Source: Spirodela intermedia | Taxonomy: Eukaryota; Streptophyta; Magnoliopsida; Alismatales; Araceae | Direction of reading: 5' to 3' | Assembly: GCA_902729315.2 (NCBI GenBank) | Contig: LR746270.1 | Location: 3,296,001-3,360,000, forward strand | DNA length: 64,000 bases | In this document: piece by piece, positions 1-11,647 of the stretch | Numbering within the stretch: the stretch's first letter is position 1 | How the letters are laid out: each line of letters opens with the position of its first letter | The notes under the pieces: generated by a model | What the model was told of the DNA's origin: nothing | What the model saw: the letters and a program-made list of their open reading frames with translations, nothing else | The model's database searches: none | Made by a program: the position numbers and the translations under genes

Positions 1-1912
1 AAATGTGAGTCTCCTCCCGCCATATCAGTTTCATCGTGTGAGGCTTCCATCTATTTGACTTTTTCGTGTTTAAGTCATCGTATTAGCAACCTGACGATAT
101 TTTTGAAGCTGTTGTGATCATGAGACGGAGTTGTTTTTTATAATTTGTTTTCAGCATGTGATCCGCATAAATAGCTCGTATCAGTTGAAACTCCTAACTG
201 TGGTTGACCTGTCCGACGATTATTCTGAACCAGTTATCCTCACTAGAAGTCAACCCTCTAAATTATATGAGAGTCAAAAGTCTCTCTCCCTTTTCTCTTT
301 CATCGTATCAGAGTTCAATCAGATCGAGATGCAATAAATGTTCTCCTTTTTACAGACGTTGACTTGAATAAAATGGCGGTTAAGCCATTTATTAGATATT
401 ATTCAGTCAACCTTCTGTGATCTTTCTGAAACTGTTCCGGATGAAGCGGAGTCTGTCTTTTTTCTTGGGTTTTCTGTTGTAGATCGCTGTAAGGAGATCA
501 ATTTATATAAAACCCCTCGTTTTCATCTCTTAAATGGGGTAGACCCGGTGGATCCTGGTCAACAACCATTATGGCCCGGATACCCTCATCGGAAGTCAAC
601 TCCTCTCTCTCGCTCTCTCTCTCTCTCTCCCCCTCCCATTGGTATCGGTGATTGCTTGGCGAACTCCAAGAAATGGCAGACACTCAATTGCCCTTCTCTC
701 TCATCGTGTCAGGCAACACGCTCCTGAGATCTTCGTGCAGGAAGTGGACGACCTAGGAAGGCCATTTCTGGAGTGACGTCCATCTCTGTCGCATCTCCAT
801 GGGCTCCTCTTCTCTCTCATGTAACCCTCTGCTTCAGGTACTTCCTCCCCCTTTACTGTTCATGGGTGGTGTTTATTTAGAGAGAGAGAGAAAGAGAGCT
901 TTTCCACTAGTGTTGCTGTTCATTATTTTTAATGGACCGGTTACAAGTTACGGGTAGGCCCGGCCCGTTTTCCACGAGTGAAAGTAGGATTGGTTTTAAA
1001 TCAGTTACTAGTGGTGGCGTCTATGAGGGGGCGCGGCCCGGCCCATTTTGTGCGAGTTGAATATGGTACCTGGCCAAGTCGATCAACGCATGCCATTAAG
1101 TGTTTCGTAATCTTTTAGCCTTTATCGTATTATTTGGAATACATTTATTATATTGAAAACAATATTATAACCTCGGGCTTAGTTCTACCTGCCCTTATCA
1201 TAATATAACATTTTAAGGTAAATAAATAGATAATTAATTAATATATGAAATAACTGTGACAGTCGAAGAGGATTTTCATTTCTAATCTTAGGATTTCTTG
1301 AATTATATCTGAATTTTACCACTGTCTTGGAAAGGGGAGAGAGAGAGAGAGAGAGAGAGTAACAACTGCGGAAAAGCCCGGGCCCTGTAAGGACACTGAT
1401 TTTTCGAGGTGCGGAAAATAATTGGGCCGGGAGATGGGCCCACCAGCCCGTCAAATATTCTTACGTCTCTTTTAACTAGGAGTCCGTAGCACGGTGCGCC
1501 TGATCCATACGCTGGAGAGAGAAACCAGAACCTGATCAAGATTGGGGAGCAGTAAGCGTCAGAAACGGTCCCACGCGAATCTGACCGTTGAAATATGATC
1601 TGACGGTTAATTATGGCGTTGACGTAACGGGCTCCGGTTCGGATTCCTGAAACCCTAGGCTTTCTCAGGAAAGTACCGACAACACCACCCCTCCTCGCAG
1701 TATCAAGAGAGGGAGTCTCTCTCTTTCTCTCTCTCTCTATAACTGGGGTAGACGGTACGCTTCGCCGCCGCCTCTCTCTCTTCCTTCCTTCTTCATCGTC
1801 GTCGGCATCAGGTGAGTGGTGGTTTTTCTCTTCCTCTACTTGATGATCCTTTTGCCGATGGCTGCAGGGTTTCATTGAATTGAGTGTGTTTTTCTTTTGG
1901 ATTCTAGGTATC
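1..1912. other. Intergenic region and eIF5A promoter/leader
   Basis: No convincing protein-coding gene is visible before the eIF5A start. The stretch holds CT/GA runs near 610-640, 880-897 and 1336-1360. A telo-box-like AAACCCTA lies at about 1652, a motif common in promoters of plant translation genes. The 5' leader of eIF5A probably contains its own intron (about 1812-1907, GTGAGT to TAG) that ends just before the ATG. A short exon-like ATG stretch ending in a donor (about 798-837) was seen but leads nowhere. Confidence 0.5.
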
Positions 1913-4700
1913 ATGTCGGACGAGGAGCACCATTTTGAGTCCAAGGCTGACGCCGGGGCGTCAAAGACGTACCCGCAGCAGGCCGGGACGATCCGGAAGA
2001 ACGGGTACATCGTCATCAAGGGGAGGCCCTGCAAGGTTCGTGCTCTTTATGCCGATCTGTGATATGTTGCGGTCCTTCACCGTCCTGCCATTGGGGCATA
2101 GGATTGGGGTCGGAGAGCCGGATCTATTGACTTTTATTCTGTTTCAGTTATTCTCTGTGTCGTTTAGCTTTCCGTTGTAGTTCACATTCACTCGTCTAAT
2201 TGGCACAGATGCTTGTCCTTATTCAGTGTTCATGATTTCATCAACTGAAAACGACGATTCTGCCATGTTTTTTACCCGTAATTTTTCATTTTAGGATGAA
2301 AGATCATTTCCATACCGATGAATGTATTTACTTTTCGATAGGCATCATTTCTAGTTCATAGAAAACCTAGGTAACGTTTTTTGGTGAGGATGTGATGACA
2401 GTTTGTCGATGAAATTCAGTTTTCACGACGTTAATTCGCATAGTTCTCATTCTATAAATATCTCCTAGATTCGCTCATTAAATCTCGTCATTGCACTAAA
2501 TGATTTTAGCCTAGATCCCCATTTTCAGTAACCATCTTATACGCCCATTATTCATGTTGTTTGCCATGTTATGCGGCGTGGTTTACATATCTATTTCCAT
2601 ATTCATGCTTCTTTCAATCTCAATGTTCATCTTCTTGAATTTACGAAAAAAATGTACGTACATGATTTTTGCGCTTTTAGTTTTTCATGGACATACAATG
2701 GGAAATGGACGACAAGTGTTCATAGGGGTCTGGATATTTGGTTTCTCAGTCTGAAACAGATTTTTTTTAATCAATTAATCGCATTATTTTTTGGGCAGAT
2801 TCTGCTTGTACAAGCATCCAGAAAGAAAATTCTTTACTCGGGTTTGTTACTTTGCTCTTTTTTTTTCTTGCCCAACCATCAGGGAAGGGAATTATGGGTT
2901 ATAAATGGATGGTAGCTTAGTTTTAATTCAGTCCTTATATCAGCATATTTCAGTCGAAAACACAAATGTTTCGTTCTTCATTTGCTTATTTGCATGAGCT
3001 TTTCATAGACGCGGCATCTTTATGTTATCGGTTTGTATGGATAAAAATCTGGCATGTATTCGCTGTGCAAATGGAAAACGAATAGTTGCTTTTCTTTTGA
3101 AATGTCTATGTTCACGTCATTACTGTAAGATATTTTCTAGAAACTAGGGTTTCCAGTTCTTCTTTCGCCAGAATATGAAATCCTAAAGAATAGTTGTGGT
3201 ATATAATCCAAATCGAGATTGTGCGGATACGAATTTCAGAATATTGTCATCAGCCGGAAATTTTCGTCAGCTGTCAAATAAATGATACGTACTTTGCCTA
3301 CTTACATTGTTCATTACCACATTCGTGTATAAAATGTGGGTGTTTTCTGATCTCTTAGAGTTCTCAACCACATTCATCGGCAAATTTTCGTCAGCTCCAT
3401 TTTTATACAGATTGCGGGAGTGAGGATGCCCGTATTTAAGAACTTTGTTGGGGATTAAAATTAGTTGATGGATATTTGTGATCTCATTGAAATGGTGAAG
3501 TCATGATGCCCTTTTTGACGGGCTTTGACCCAAATACTGATGCGAATCGGATTGTTATTGCTATTTCTGCATTGAAAAGTTTGTGCTTCTTATTCAAGCA
3601 CATTCAACTGCGACTATGACCTTTATCATCACATGAGATTAACATTTTATTTTCTCTGAGTTTCAATGCTCTTATCGTGATTCGTGATCGGTTGAGCAGG
3701 TTGTGGAGGTTTCCACTTCCAAGACCGGGAAACACGGACATGCTAAGTGCCACTTTGTGGCCATTGATATCTTCAACGGGAAGAAGCTGGAGGATATTGT
3801 GCCATCCTCCCACAACTGCGATGTAAAAAATTGCCTTTTAAAAATTATAAAAAAAATCGCTTCAATCTTTCTCAGTCACTGATTTTTTTTTTTTCCCCTA
3901 TCTCTGATCCTTTCCAGGTCCCCCATGTTAACCGCACCGACTATCAGCTGATTGATATCTCTGAAGATGGATTTGTATGGTTTAATCCTCTCTTTTTTTT
4001 AATTAGTATTTCATCCTGGTATATATGATATTCAAGTCAATTTTACTTCGTGTAGGTGAGCTTGCTGACTGAAAATGGGAGCACCAAGGATGATCTCAGG
4101 CTCCCTACCGATGATCAGCTCCTCACTCAGGTGAGTCCTTTTTCCTTTTTTGGCGAACTTATATCATATGATATCAGTTTTTGGTAAGTTGTATGATCTC
4201 ACGTGATTCGCTCAGATGAACTCGAAAGCTCATCACTCAGCTCCCCACTGAGAATCAGCTCTTTTATTTCTCAAGTCCCTGCACAGTTCTTGAATAACGA
4301 ATAAGCCCTCGTATTTTTTTCTTTCCTGGAGCTTTTGAGGGCTCGTTAAACTGCCCCCTATACATTCTGCTCGGAGTATGCGGACGTTTATTAATCTTTC
4401 AATAAATGTCTTCGTTCCTAGGGATTGAACATAGAGAATGGTTTCCTAATTCCTCAGCTCGCACAAATCTCATATAAACCCTTGTTTTTGTCCTCTCTTT
4501 GTCTTTTAGACCCTGAAAGTGCTCAATTTATTTACTAATGGATGGAAATTAGGGTTCATTGATCAGCCAATTACTATCCTGTTTTTGACTGTGAGCAGAT
4601 CAAGGAGGGGTTCGGGGAGGGGAAGGACCTGGTGGTGTCGGTGATGTCAGCCATGGGAGAAGAGCAGATCTGTGCCATCAAGGACATCGGCCCCAAGTAG
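1913..4700 (+). CDS. eIF5A: Eukaryotic translation initiation factor 5A
   Basis: Five coding exons: 1913-2035, 3700-3822, 3918-3974, 4056-4130, 4599-4700. They give 159 residues, the usual plant eIF5A length. The N-terminal SH3-like half carries the hypusine loop [12 protein letters not shown]; Lys52 is the residue that family knowledge says is converted to hypusine by deoxyhypusine synthase and hydroxylase. The C-terminal OB fold starts near [11 protein letters not shown]. eIF5A binds the ribosome and helps form difficult peptide bonds and terminate translation in the cytosol. All junctions are GT-AG and most fall between codons. The ATG follows directly on a likely 5'-leader intron, so translation starts at the beginning of exon 2 of the mRNA. 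The first coding intron is long (about 1.66 kb). The protein looks complete and conserved. Confidence 0.97.
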
Positions 4701-4973
4701 CCTAAAAAGCCTCCTCTCCCCCGGGTCTGCTGTTTCCTTTTAGTGAGAGAATGTCTTCGTCTCTTCTTCCTATTCTGTTGTTGTCGCTGCTGCTGCTGCT
4801 GCTGTTGTTGTTGTTCCTTTAGAGAGAGAGAGAGAGAGAGAGGATGATTATGGATGACTCTGGGCTTGTCAGGCCTATTCTACCTGATGCGTATTTAATC
4901 TGATCTTGAGCTTGAGTTGGGTATTTTCAGTGGCAGAATCTCTCTTCTTATTCTGTTGCTCTTGTTGTTGTTC

Positions 4974-4976
<3 letters not shown>

Positions 4977-5023
<47 letters not shown>
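4977..5023. repeat. (GA)n microsatellite
   Basis: About 23 uninterrupted GA units in the 3' flank of eIF5A. Confidence 0.95.
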
Positions 5024-5026
<3 letters not shown>

Positions 5027-5288
5027 GTCTATCTGATTTTATATAGTCCTAGTAATGTTTCCTTAAATAAGGCGCAGTATTTTTATGTAAAAAGGGTCCA
5101 AAAGGGGTAAAAAGGATGCATTTTTATGTAATTCGATTTTAATAAAATGTTTATCATCTTATTTTTTGACGACGTAAAATATATTAAGAAGTGAACAGTA
5201 ATTTTATATTGTTTATTTCGAATTTTAATGACACATTATAAACTCGGGTCATTAATAGGATTATCAGTAGGGAGTATAGTACCAAAGA

Positions 5289-5680
5289 AAACGACCCGGC
5301 CCGGTTCTAGCCACCCGGGCCCGGTCTTATGGAGGCTATGTTATTTTTGGGGGTCGAATTTGAGTAAAGTTTCAAAGAACCGGGCCGGCCCGGTTCCTCC
5401 CCCATTACCGGGGCCATCCCCATTATCGAGGCTGTCAGAGGGTATTTTATTTGTCGGGCTCGAGTTTTGAATTACAAATAGGACGAACTGGCTCCGGCCC
5501 GGTTCTAGCCCCTCCCGGCCTAGGCTTTCAGAGGTTATTTTATTTTTCGGGATCGAATTTGAGTACAAGTTCCGAAGAACCACGCCGGCCCGCTTCCTCC
5601 CCGTTACCAGGCCCGTTGTCGTTATCCTGGCTTTCAGAGGGTATTCTATTTGTCGGGCTCGAGTTTTGAGCACAGTTACG
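5289..5680. repeat. GC-rich tandem array, four half-units of about 90-95 bp
   Basis: The order is A-B-A'-B'. A units (about 5297 and 5498) carry CGGCCCGGTTCTAGCC and then a block with TCGAATTTGAGTA. B units (about 5385 and 5585) carry GGCCCGGTTCCTCC or its variant and end with TTTGTCGGGCTCGAGTTTTGA. A and B also resemble each other, so this is a two-level duplication. Divergence between copies is moderate, so it is not recent. Confidence 0.8.
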
Positions 5681-5883
5681 ATAAAACGGGCCCGACGGGG
5701 CCCGGCCGGGTCTGGGCTTCCCTAGCTCATTTTACTCTTTTAAGTTTCATTTTACAAATATCCACATAATGTGTGTATAGATAAATTATGTTAAATAAGG
5801 GCTTTTATAAAATTTTACGCTTCCGTTATATCACGGAAGGGGGCGATGATCAAACATTTCTGTTTCAGATTTCGCGTCGGGCG

Positions 5884-8655
5884 ATGGCGGAGGAAGGACC
5901 GAATGGAGCTGGAGAGCAGCCAAAGGCGGCTGTCCACATCGTACATGTCCTACGGGAGGATGGCATCGATCCCGAGGCCCATCATGTCAGGACCCTTGCT
6001 TCCGTCCTCGGCAGGTTCCTTCGTGTTTCGACGATCTTCCTCTTCCAACCCCAAATGATCCATTCATCCTGTTCCGTTCCGTTCCCGAGTTTCGTGGCCT
6101 TTTATCCTAATTTTGTTCCCTTTTTTTCTTTGTCTCTCATTTTTATACGTTTGCAGTGAGGAAGCGGCGAGGGCGGCCCTGGTATACAGCTACAAGACGG
6201 CAGTTAGTGGTTTCTCTGCGAAACTCACTCCTCAACAGGTCGATGAGATATCGAGTATGTTTCCTCGTGTCTATTATCCTTCTTCTCTTCTTTGTGTCCG
6301 GTTTTTATCTCTCCCGGTGAACAGGGTCATTCTCTTGTTTGAATAATCAGTGGAATAGTCATTTCCTCCGAATTTCTCGCTTTTTCGTGTTTTCTAATCC
6401 TTTTCCCCATTTGTATTAGTGCAAATACTTATCCATATTGATATATAACCTTAGGGACATATTTACCAATGATTGGCAATTGTGAAGACGAGAATGTTGG
6501 TTTTCCTTATTTGACGATTTTCGACATTGCTAAATTATGGATTAAGTTTTAGAGAGCCTCTCTGGTGCCAAATCTTATGAGACAGTGTTGCAAAGTGGGA
6601 AACATAACCTGCCACATTATCCTGGCAGTTGAGGGGGTTTCTTCTGCCAGTGATATTTTAATTTACATTAAAAATATCAACTGATTAGTTGATGTTTGTT
6701 TTGGAAATATGAACGAAGATCCGTGAATACTGATCAAACACGACGCCTAGAAACAAAGGAATAGACGGTGGGTTCCTTATGTAACTTCAAGATTGGATTA
6801 TGTTTTCGGCTGAGGATCTAAGGTTATGAGCATAGTCATTGGCCGTGAGAGACAGGCCACAGTGAGAGAAGATGGGTTATCAGGAGTTGAGTTCCTTCTG
6901 TCATATTTTTTGTGGTAATGGTTGTGATCTAGGCCTTGATGGGACTGCTTCCATACTAGTCGGGTTCAGCACCATCCGATCCAAATCTACCTCTGGAGTG
7001 TCTCAGAGAAAATCATAAAATTCTCTCTTACTTTACTATTTATGGGTCGAATCGTTATGAAATCCGGGATGTGCCGATTTTCTGGCTGGTCTAAGCTGAT
7101 CCTACTCAGGTTGGATAATTTAAAGCACCACTTCTGCCCTAAAAAAATTAGAATATGATGGTGTGGATCTCTGGGGGATGGTAGCTGATAGGAAGGAAGT
7201 AATAAGAGTTTGGAATATGAGGATTAAGAATAAGAGTTGAAATTTTTTTCTTCTAAAAAATTTCTAGCTGCCTGCTGCCATCGTCCAAGTTTTTCCACAT
7301 CAAATGCAATGCGCACTAAACTCATGGAAGGAGCCAAGAATTTTAACTGTTTCTAGGTCATACCCTCGCATTTGATTTTAATTGCTTATCTTTAAGGTGG
7401 GGTTGAGTTCGTGAAGAGGGGGCGGGCCTGTCAAAGGTTCTTGCTTATGCCGCCCAAGCTCACAAACAGAGAACAAGGCCCTTGAAAATGTTCCTGAAAC
7501 GAAGGAATGGGGAGAGTTTGATGTGGGAAAATTAGGATCTAAAACTTTATCTCCCTACCCTCTGGTATGATCTCTATTGCTGGCACTCTCTTCTCAGTGG
7601 ATCAGTGGAGTTGTTGCCAAAGTAAGGTCCCTCAGTTCTATCCCAGAACGAATTTCTCTAGATAGTCAACCAACTGCCGCTTCATTTTAACTATTTTCCT
7701 ATGCCTGTGAAGCTGACATACTGCTTTGCTCACACGTGGCATGAAACCCCCCAAGAGCGCCATGGTCCGGTTGGCTTGCATGACTTGGATCTAGGGCTAG
7801 CTGAGGGAATTGTATCTGAGCTGGAGACTTGGATCTTCTTCTTCTTCTTCGTCTTCTTCCTCTTTTTTCTGGCACAGGAGCTTCAGTTTTCCTAGGACTT
7901 TTCACAGAAGAAACTAATGCATACCCAGACGTTCCCATTGGATTTTATTTTTTCCCTGCATAAGTTTTGTCAGAATCACCAGAAAAACATAATGATATAA
8001 TTTATTTTATTTTTTTAATGCAAGGGCCTGAGACATCCTAGAATGGTCACAGAAGAAATCACAGAATATCCATAGATCCCCATTGGGTATCGTGCACTTA
8101 TTTACCAGTTTCTTGATTCCATCTCTCACGTTCGTCTGCTCGAGAAATATTTCTATTCACGGTAATAATCAGTTTCCAAGATCTTCTTGACGATCGCCAG
8201 AAAAAGATAGTGGTACACTGGTTTTATTACTGAAGAAATCAAGAACACAAATCTTGGGGTATGGTCCTCTTTTTATATTTTCTATTTTTATTTTATAAAT
8301 GCAAGGGCCTGAGACATCCTAGAATGGTCACAGAAGAAATCACATGATATCCAGAGATCCCCATCGAATCTCGTCTACTTAATTTACCAGTTTCTTGATT
8401 CCATCTCTCACCATCGTCTGGTCAAGAAATATTTCTATTCGTGGTAATAATCAGTTTCCAAAGAGTTCTTCTGAGGGATCATTGGAAACAGATAAGCGGT
8501 GGAAGGGGCTTTTTTTAATCCCAATTAATTTATTTTTAAAAATCCAGCTTTCTGTCCCTGATCTCTTTCTTCTTTCTCGTTAATCTGCAGAGCTCCCGGG
8601 TGTTCTTCAGGTCCAACGCGACCAAGTTGTCCAGCTGGCCTCTGACCACAGGTAG
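5884..8655 (+). CDS. Stand-alone subtilisin propeptide-like (I9) protease inhibitor
   Basis: Three exons: 5884-6014, 6157-6254, 8591-8655, giving 97 residues. The I9 fold, normally the propeptide of plant subtilases, is visible: AVHIVHV (first strand), [39 protein letters not shown], then [21 protein letters not shown] stop follows directly, with no catalytic subtilase domain, so this is a free-standing inhibitor or chaperone type protein like Arabidopsis SPI-1 rather than a protease. There is no signal peptide at the N-terminus ([14 protein letters not shown]), which suggests a cytosolic product. The phase across the 2.3-kb second intron is consistent (A|AG gives Lys) and the final exon matches the end of the I9 domain. 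Target protease unknown. Confidence 0.88.
6255..8590 (+). other. Long intron 2 of the I9 inhibitor gene
   Basis: A 2.3-kb AT-rich intron with no recognisable coding content. It contains a direct duplication (separate entry) and poly-pyrimidine runs. It may hold old transposon debris, but I could not identify a family. Confidence 0.6.
8004..8485. repeat. Direct duplication of about 200 bp in an intron
   Basis: Copy 1 is about 8004-8211 and copy 2 about 8287-8485. Both contain GCAAGGGCCTGAGACATCC, CAGTTTCTTGATTCCATCTC and GAAATATTTCTATTC in the same order. The copies are offset by about 277 bp. A more diverged third echo (CAGAAGAAACTAATGC, about 7906) lies upstream. Confidence 0.85.
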
Positions 8656-9251
8656 AACCCACCCTCCCCTTGGTCAACGCCATGTATGTAGTAATCATAT
8701 GGTAAGTCAGTAAAGTGGGCTTTCCTCTATGAAATAAAAGCCTGGGAGGTGGCGAACATCTCACCTCGTGTGGATTTTCATGAATAAAAATATCACCTAC
8801 TTGACTTTCCTCAGCCGCACTTGGATAATGGGATATGGTGGGCCCACGGTGGGCCTCTGACTTGGCCCCAAAGTTGACCAATAGTGAGAGAACCCTATTC
8901 ACATATAAGGAAATCTTTTCAATACAAGAGGACGTGCACAGTGAGTTCTAGTCTCCCTTATTCAATCACCACTTTAGGTTCCATAAATGAAGCCCCAGGG
9001 GCTGTCAATGAGACTTTGAATTGCCCATGAACATCAGCCCACTGGCCGGGATGGTGGTGGCGGCGGCGGTGGTTGGTCAACTTGGCTGTCCCGGACTTCT
9101 CAATGAAGGGGGAGGGGCAGTCAGCAGACTCGTGGGGGCCCTTCCTGGCCCGGTTAGGGCCTCCGCTCAGCTGGGTGTGGCTCATGAGAGACTGAGCTGG
9201 GCGGAAAGCGGTGGTGGCGGTGGCGGCCGAGCTGTGTGGCGGCGATGACCG
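8656..9251. other. Region between the I9 gene and the WRKY stop, including a hidden WRKY tail
   Basis: Holds the I9 gene 3' UTR and, on the minus strand at 8958-9251, an open frame that continues the WRKY last exon past its stop codon (separate entry). Otherwise I see nothing. Confidence 0.6.
8958..9251 (-). pseudogene. Open frame downstream of and in frame with the WRKY stop codon
   Basis: On the minus strand the WRKY final exon ends with TAG at 9254-9252, but the same frame then stays open for about 97 sense codons (RSSPPHSSAATATT, then MSHTQLSGG, ending in GASFMEPKVVIE) to a stop ending at 8958. Most group I WRKY proteins carry a longer tail after the HNH of the second zinc finger. The simplest reading is that this is the former C-terminal tail, cut off by a nonsense change, a tail reached only by readthrough, or a sequence error at the TAG. 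Confidence 0.55.
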
Positions 9252-9572
9252 CTACATGCCCTCGGAGGCGGCGTCGGTTATCTGGCCATGGACGCCGGCC
9301 CTGGCTCCGGGCACGCCGTGGTTGTGCTTCCTCTCATAAGTGGTGATCACCACCTTGTGGTCGGTGGAGGATCGTTCGATGTGCTTGCGGGCGTTGCAGC
9401 CCGGGCTGGTGCACTTGTAGTAGCTCCTGCAGAGGAAGAAAAATTGTTTCGGATGTGAGCATTTTATGATGGGGATCCATATAAGTTGATCATTTTTATG
9501 GGGATAGATATGACGTTCATGTGTGTCCATTGCTCAGAGACTGATGAAATCCCTAGGATTCAGATGAATCAA

Positions 9573-9618
<46 letters not shown>

Positions 9619-11647
9619 TTTGAGATGAAGTTTATATTAGACAACAAAACTCCCAGGATATTTATAGATGATGGTTGATGGTGATGGTGATGACGATGAC
9701 GACGATGATGATGATGATGATGAACACCAAAGATTTGGCCAGATTGGTCGATCAGGGGACGAATTATCCATAATTGGTATATCGTGCATGGGTTGACCAG
9801 AAGATCAGCCCAACTAGCTGCCGGGCACGGATTAAGAGGGATTTTATCAGCCCATCTGGGTTGATCGGATTCCGAGCTTCTCACTAAACAGAACCGGTAG
9901 CCTCTGTCTCTCTCTAGAGTTCTTTCTGAAGGAAGCATGTACCTTGGATTGGGGTTCCCTTTGACCACTTTCTGGCCGTACTTGCGCCACCTATACCCGT
10001 CATCCAGGAGGTCAACCTCGCTCGTCGTCTGCACGATGATCTTCGGCTCCACCGGCACCGCCACCTTGCTCATCGTGCCCGCCGCCGCCTCCCCTGGTTG
10101 AGCCTCCATTTTCCTACCCCAATCACCAATAAATTAAATTAAATTACACTAAATCAAATTACATTGATATATATGATCAGTATTTTAAATGGGATGAATT
10201 TTGGAGTCACCTTCGCTTGGGGTCTCGGCGGGGATCCTTCCCTCTTCCTGTTCTCACCTCCGCTTCATCCATGTCCTCGACGTCGCTGAGGCCTGACAGC
10301 TGTTCGACGATTTGCCCCCCATCTGATCTGCTCCTAGACGCCTCCCCAGAGCCCACTGGTTCATCTTCTCCATCGAAATTCCCCTCCTCCGCCTCTGTGG
10401 GATCGCTGGGAGGAGGGGAGCTCCCTTCGGGGGCCCAGCCGCCTCCGCCGGCCGGCGCAGCGGCGGCGGCGCCGCCGCCCTTGGGCCGCTTGCCGGAGGA
10501 GGGGAGGGGATGGTTGTGCTGCCCCTTGTAGGTGATCTCCACCACCTGGCCGTCGAGGGATTTCTCCACCTTCTTCTTCACCTGGCAATTGGGGTGGGTG
10601 CATTTGTAGTAGCTCCTGGGGAATTCGCTGCACTTGACCTTCTTTTGGCCGTACTTTCTCCAGTTGTAGCCGTCGGCCGTGGCGACAGCCGCCGGCCGGG
10701 CTGTGCCGGCGCCGACGGCGGAGCTGACCGGCGGTGGGAGCGCCGGCGAGTGGTCTGACGGAAGATGGGAGCTCCCGTGGGCCTGAGCCGCCTGAAGGGC
10801 CTGGGCGGTGACTTGAGCCAGGGCCTGCTGGTGGGAGATGCCGAAGGATCCCTGCATCACGTCGCAGAAAGATGGTGAATTATTTCCGGCCACAGAAGTC
10901 TCTCGATCATGTGTTTATCAGCGATCTGAGATCTCTCGACCAGAAGAAACATGCTCGTGATTGAAACGAGTTTGAGTGGTTCGGTGATAGACATTCGTGA
11001 TCTAGATTTGGTATGTGGCGAAAATAACTTGCTCGTTTGATTCTAAGAAGAGGATGCTCTTCCTCGGTGAACTCGAGATTTTAGGATTTCCAGTCAGTCT
11101 GCCGATTGAAGCTCTGAGGTTGAAAATCAAACGGAAGATAGAAGAAGGATGGAGAATATTAACTCCTGGAAGAATTATGTACCTGACCAGGTAAGAAGAA
11201 GGTTGGAGATTCCGGCAGACCGGTGGGGCTAGGGATTGGCGGCAGCATGAAGAACGGCGGCCCCAAACCGTGCATTCGCTGTGACCTCACATCTCCGTCA
11301 ACACTCTTCTTCTCTCTCTCCTCCGCCGGCGGGGAGAGCGTGCTCTCGTTTGACCCCGCCGTCGATCTCTCGCGTTCCTCTCCGGAGGAGGACGGCAGCG
11401 CCGCTAGCGCTCCGCCGCCGAGCGCCGCGGCCGGAGAAGCCATGGCGCCGGCCAGGAGCTGCAGGAAGGAGCGGCAATCGGACTCCGGCTCCTCTGCGAA
11501 GAAGCTCGAAACCAAAGTCATCGGCCCGGGGCTGACGCCGGCAGCGCCGCCGCCGCTTCGGAAGAGGTTCTCGCCGGTGGGACGCGGCGGCAGGGCAAGC
11601 CGCGGCGGCGGCGCCGCCTTGGTCGCTCCCCCTTCCTTCTCCGCCAT
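9252..11647 (-). CDS. Group I WRKY transcription factor (two WRKY domains), WRKY3/4-like
   Basis: Four exons on the minus strand: 11647-11183, 10851-10211, 10113-9943, 9426-9252, giving 483 residues. The N-terminus has an SP-rich stretch ([18 protein letters not shown]) typical of group I members. WRKY domain 1 is at about 215-280 (WRKYGQK 219-225, C-X4-C, HNH) and domain 2 at about 407-470 (WRKYGQK 411-417, C431-X4-C436, HNH). The intron at NPNP-R|SYYK is the conserved position inside the C-terminal WRKY domain. Phases join exactly. Nuclear DNA-binding factor for W-boxes, TTGAC[C/T]; one (TTGACT, 11931) lies in its own upstream region, consistent with autoregulation. Oddities: EGKHNH of the family is ERKHNH here, and translation ends early at an in-frame TAG while the frame stays open afterwards. 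The start ATG at 11647 is chosen because the upstream codon is GTG. Confidence 0.9.
9574..9613. repeat. (TA)n microsatellite
   Basis: Alternating TA run inside intron 3 of the WRKY gene, followed by a GATGAT-type trinucleotide run at about 9668-9722. Confidence 0.9.

Larger units (their letters stand above)
4701..5883. other. Intergenic region between eIF5A and the I9 inhibitor gene
   Basis: Begins with the eIF5A 3' UTR, which has two GA microsatellites (about 4821-4842 and 4977-5023). An AT-rich part follows, then a GC-rich tandem array (listed separately, about 5289-5680). I see no gene in it. Confidence 0.7.

Noticed and set aside
798-840. Short ATG exon-like stretch ending in a donor (MGSSSLSCNPLLQ)
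   Set aside because: No matching downstream exon or family was found before eIF5A.
1303-2034. Long minus-strand open frame overlapping eIF5A exon 1
   Set aside because: It runs antisense through the eIF5A leader and first exon, is low complexity (CT/GA-derived Arg/Glu/Ser runs) and has no recognisable domain.
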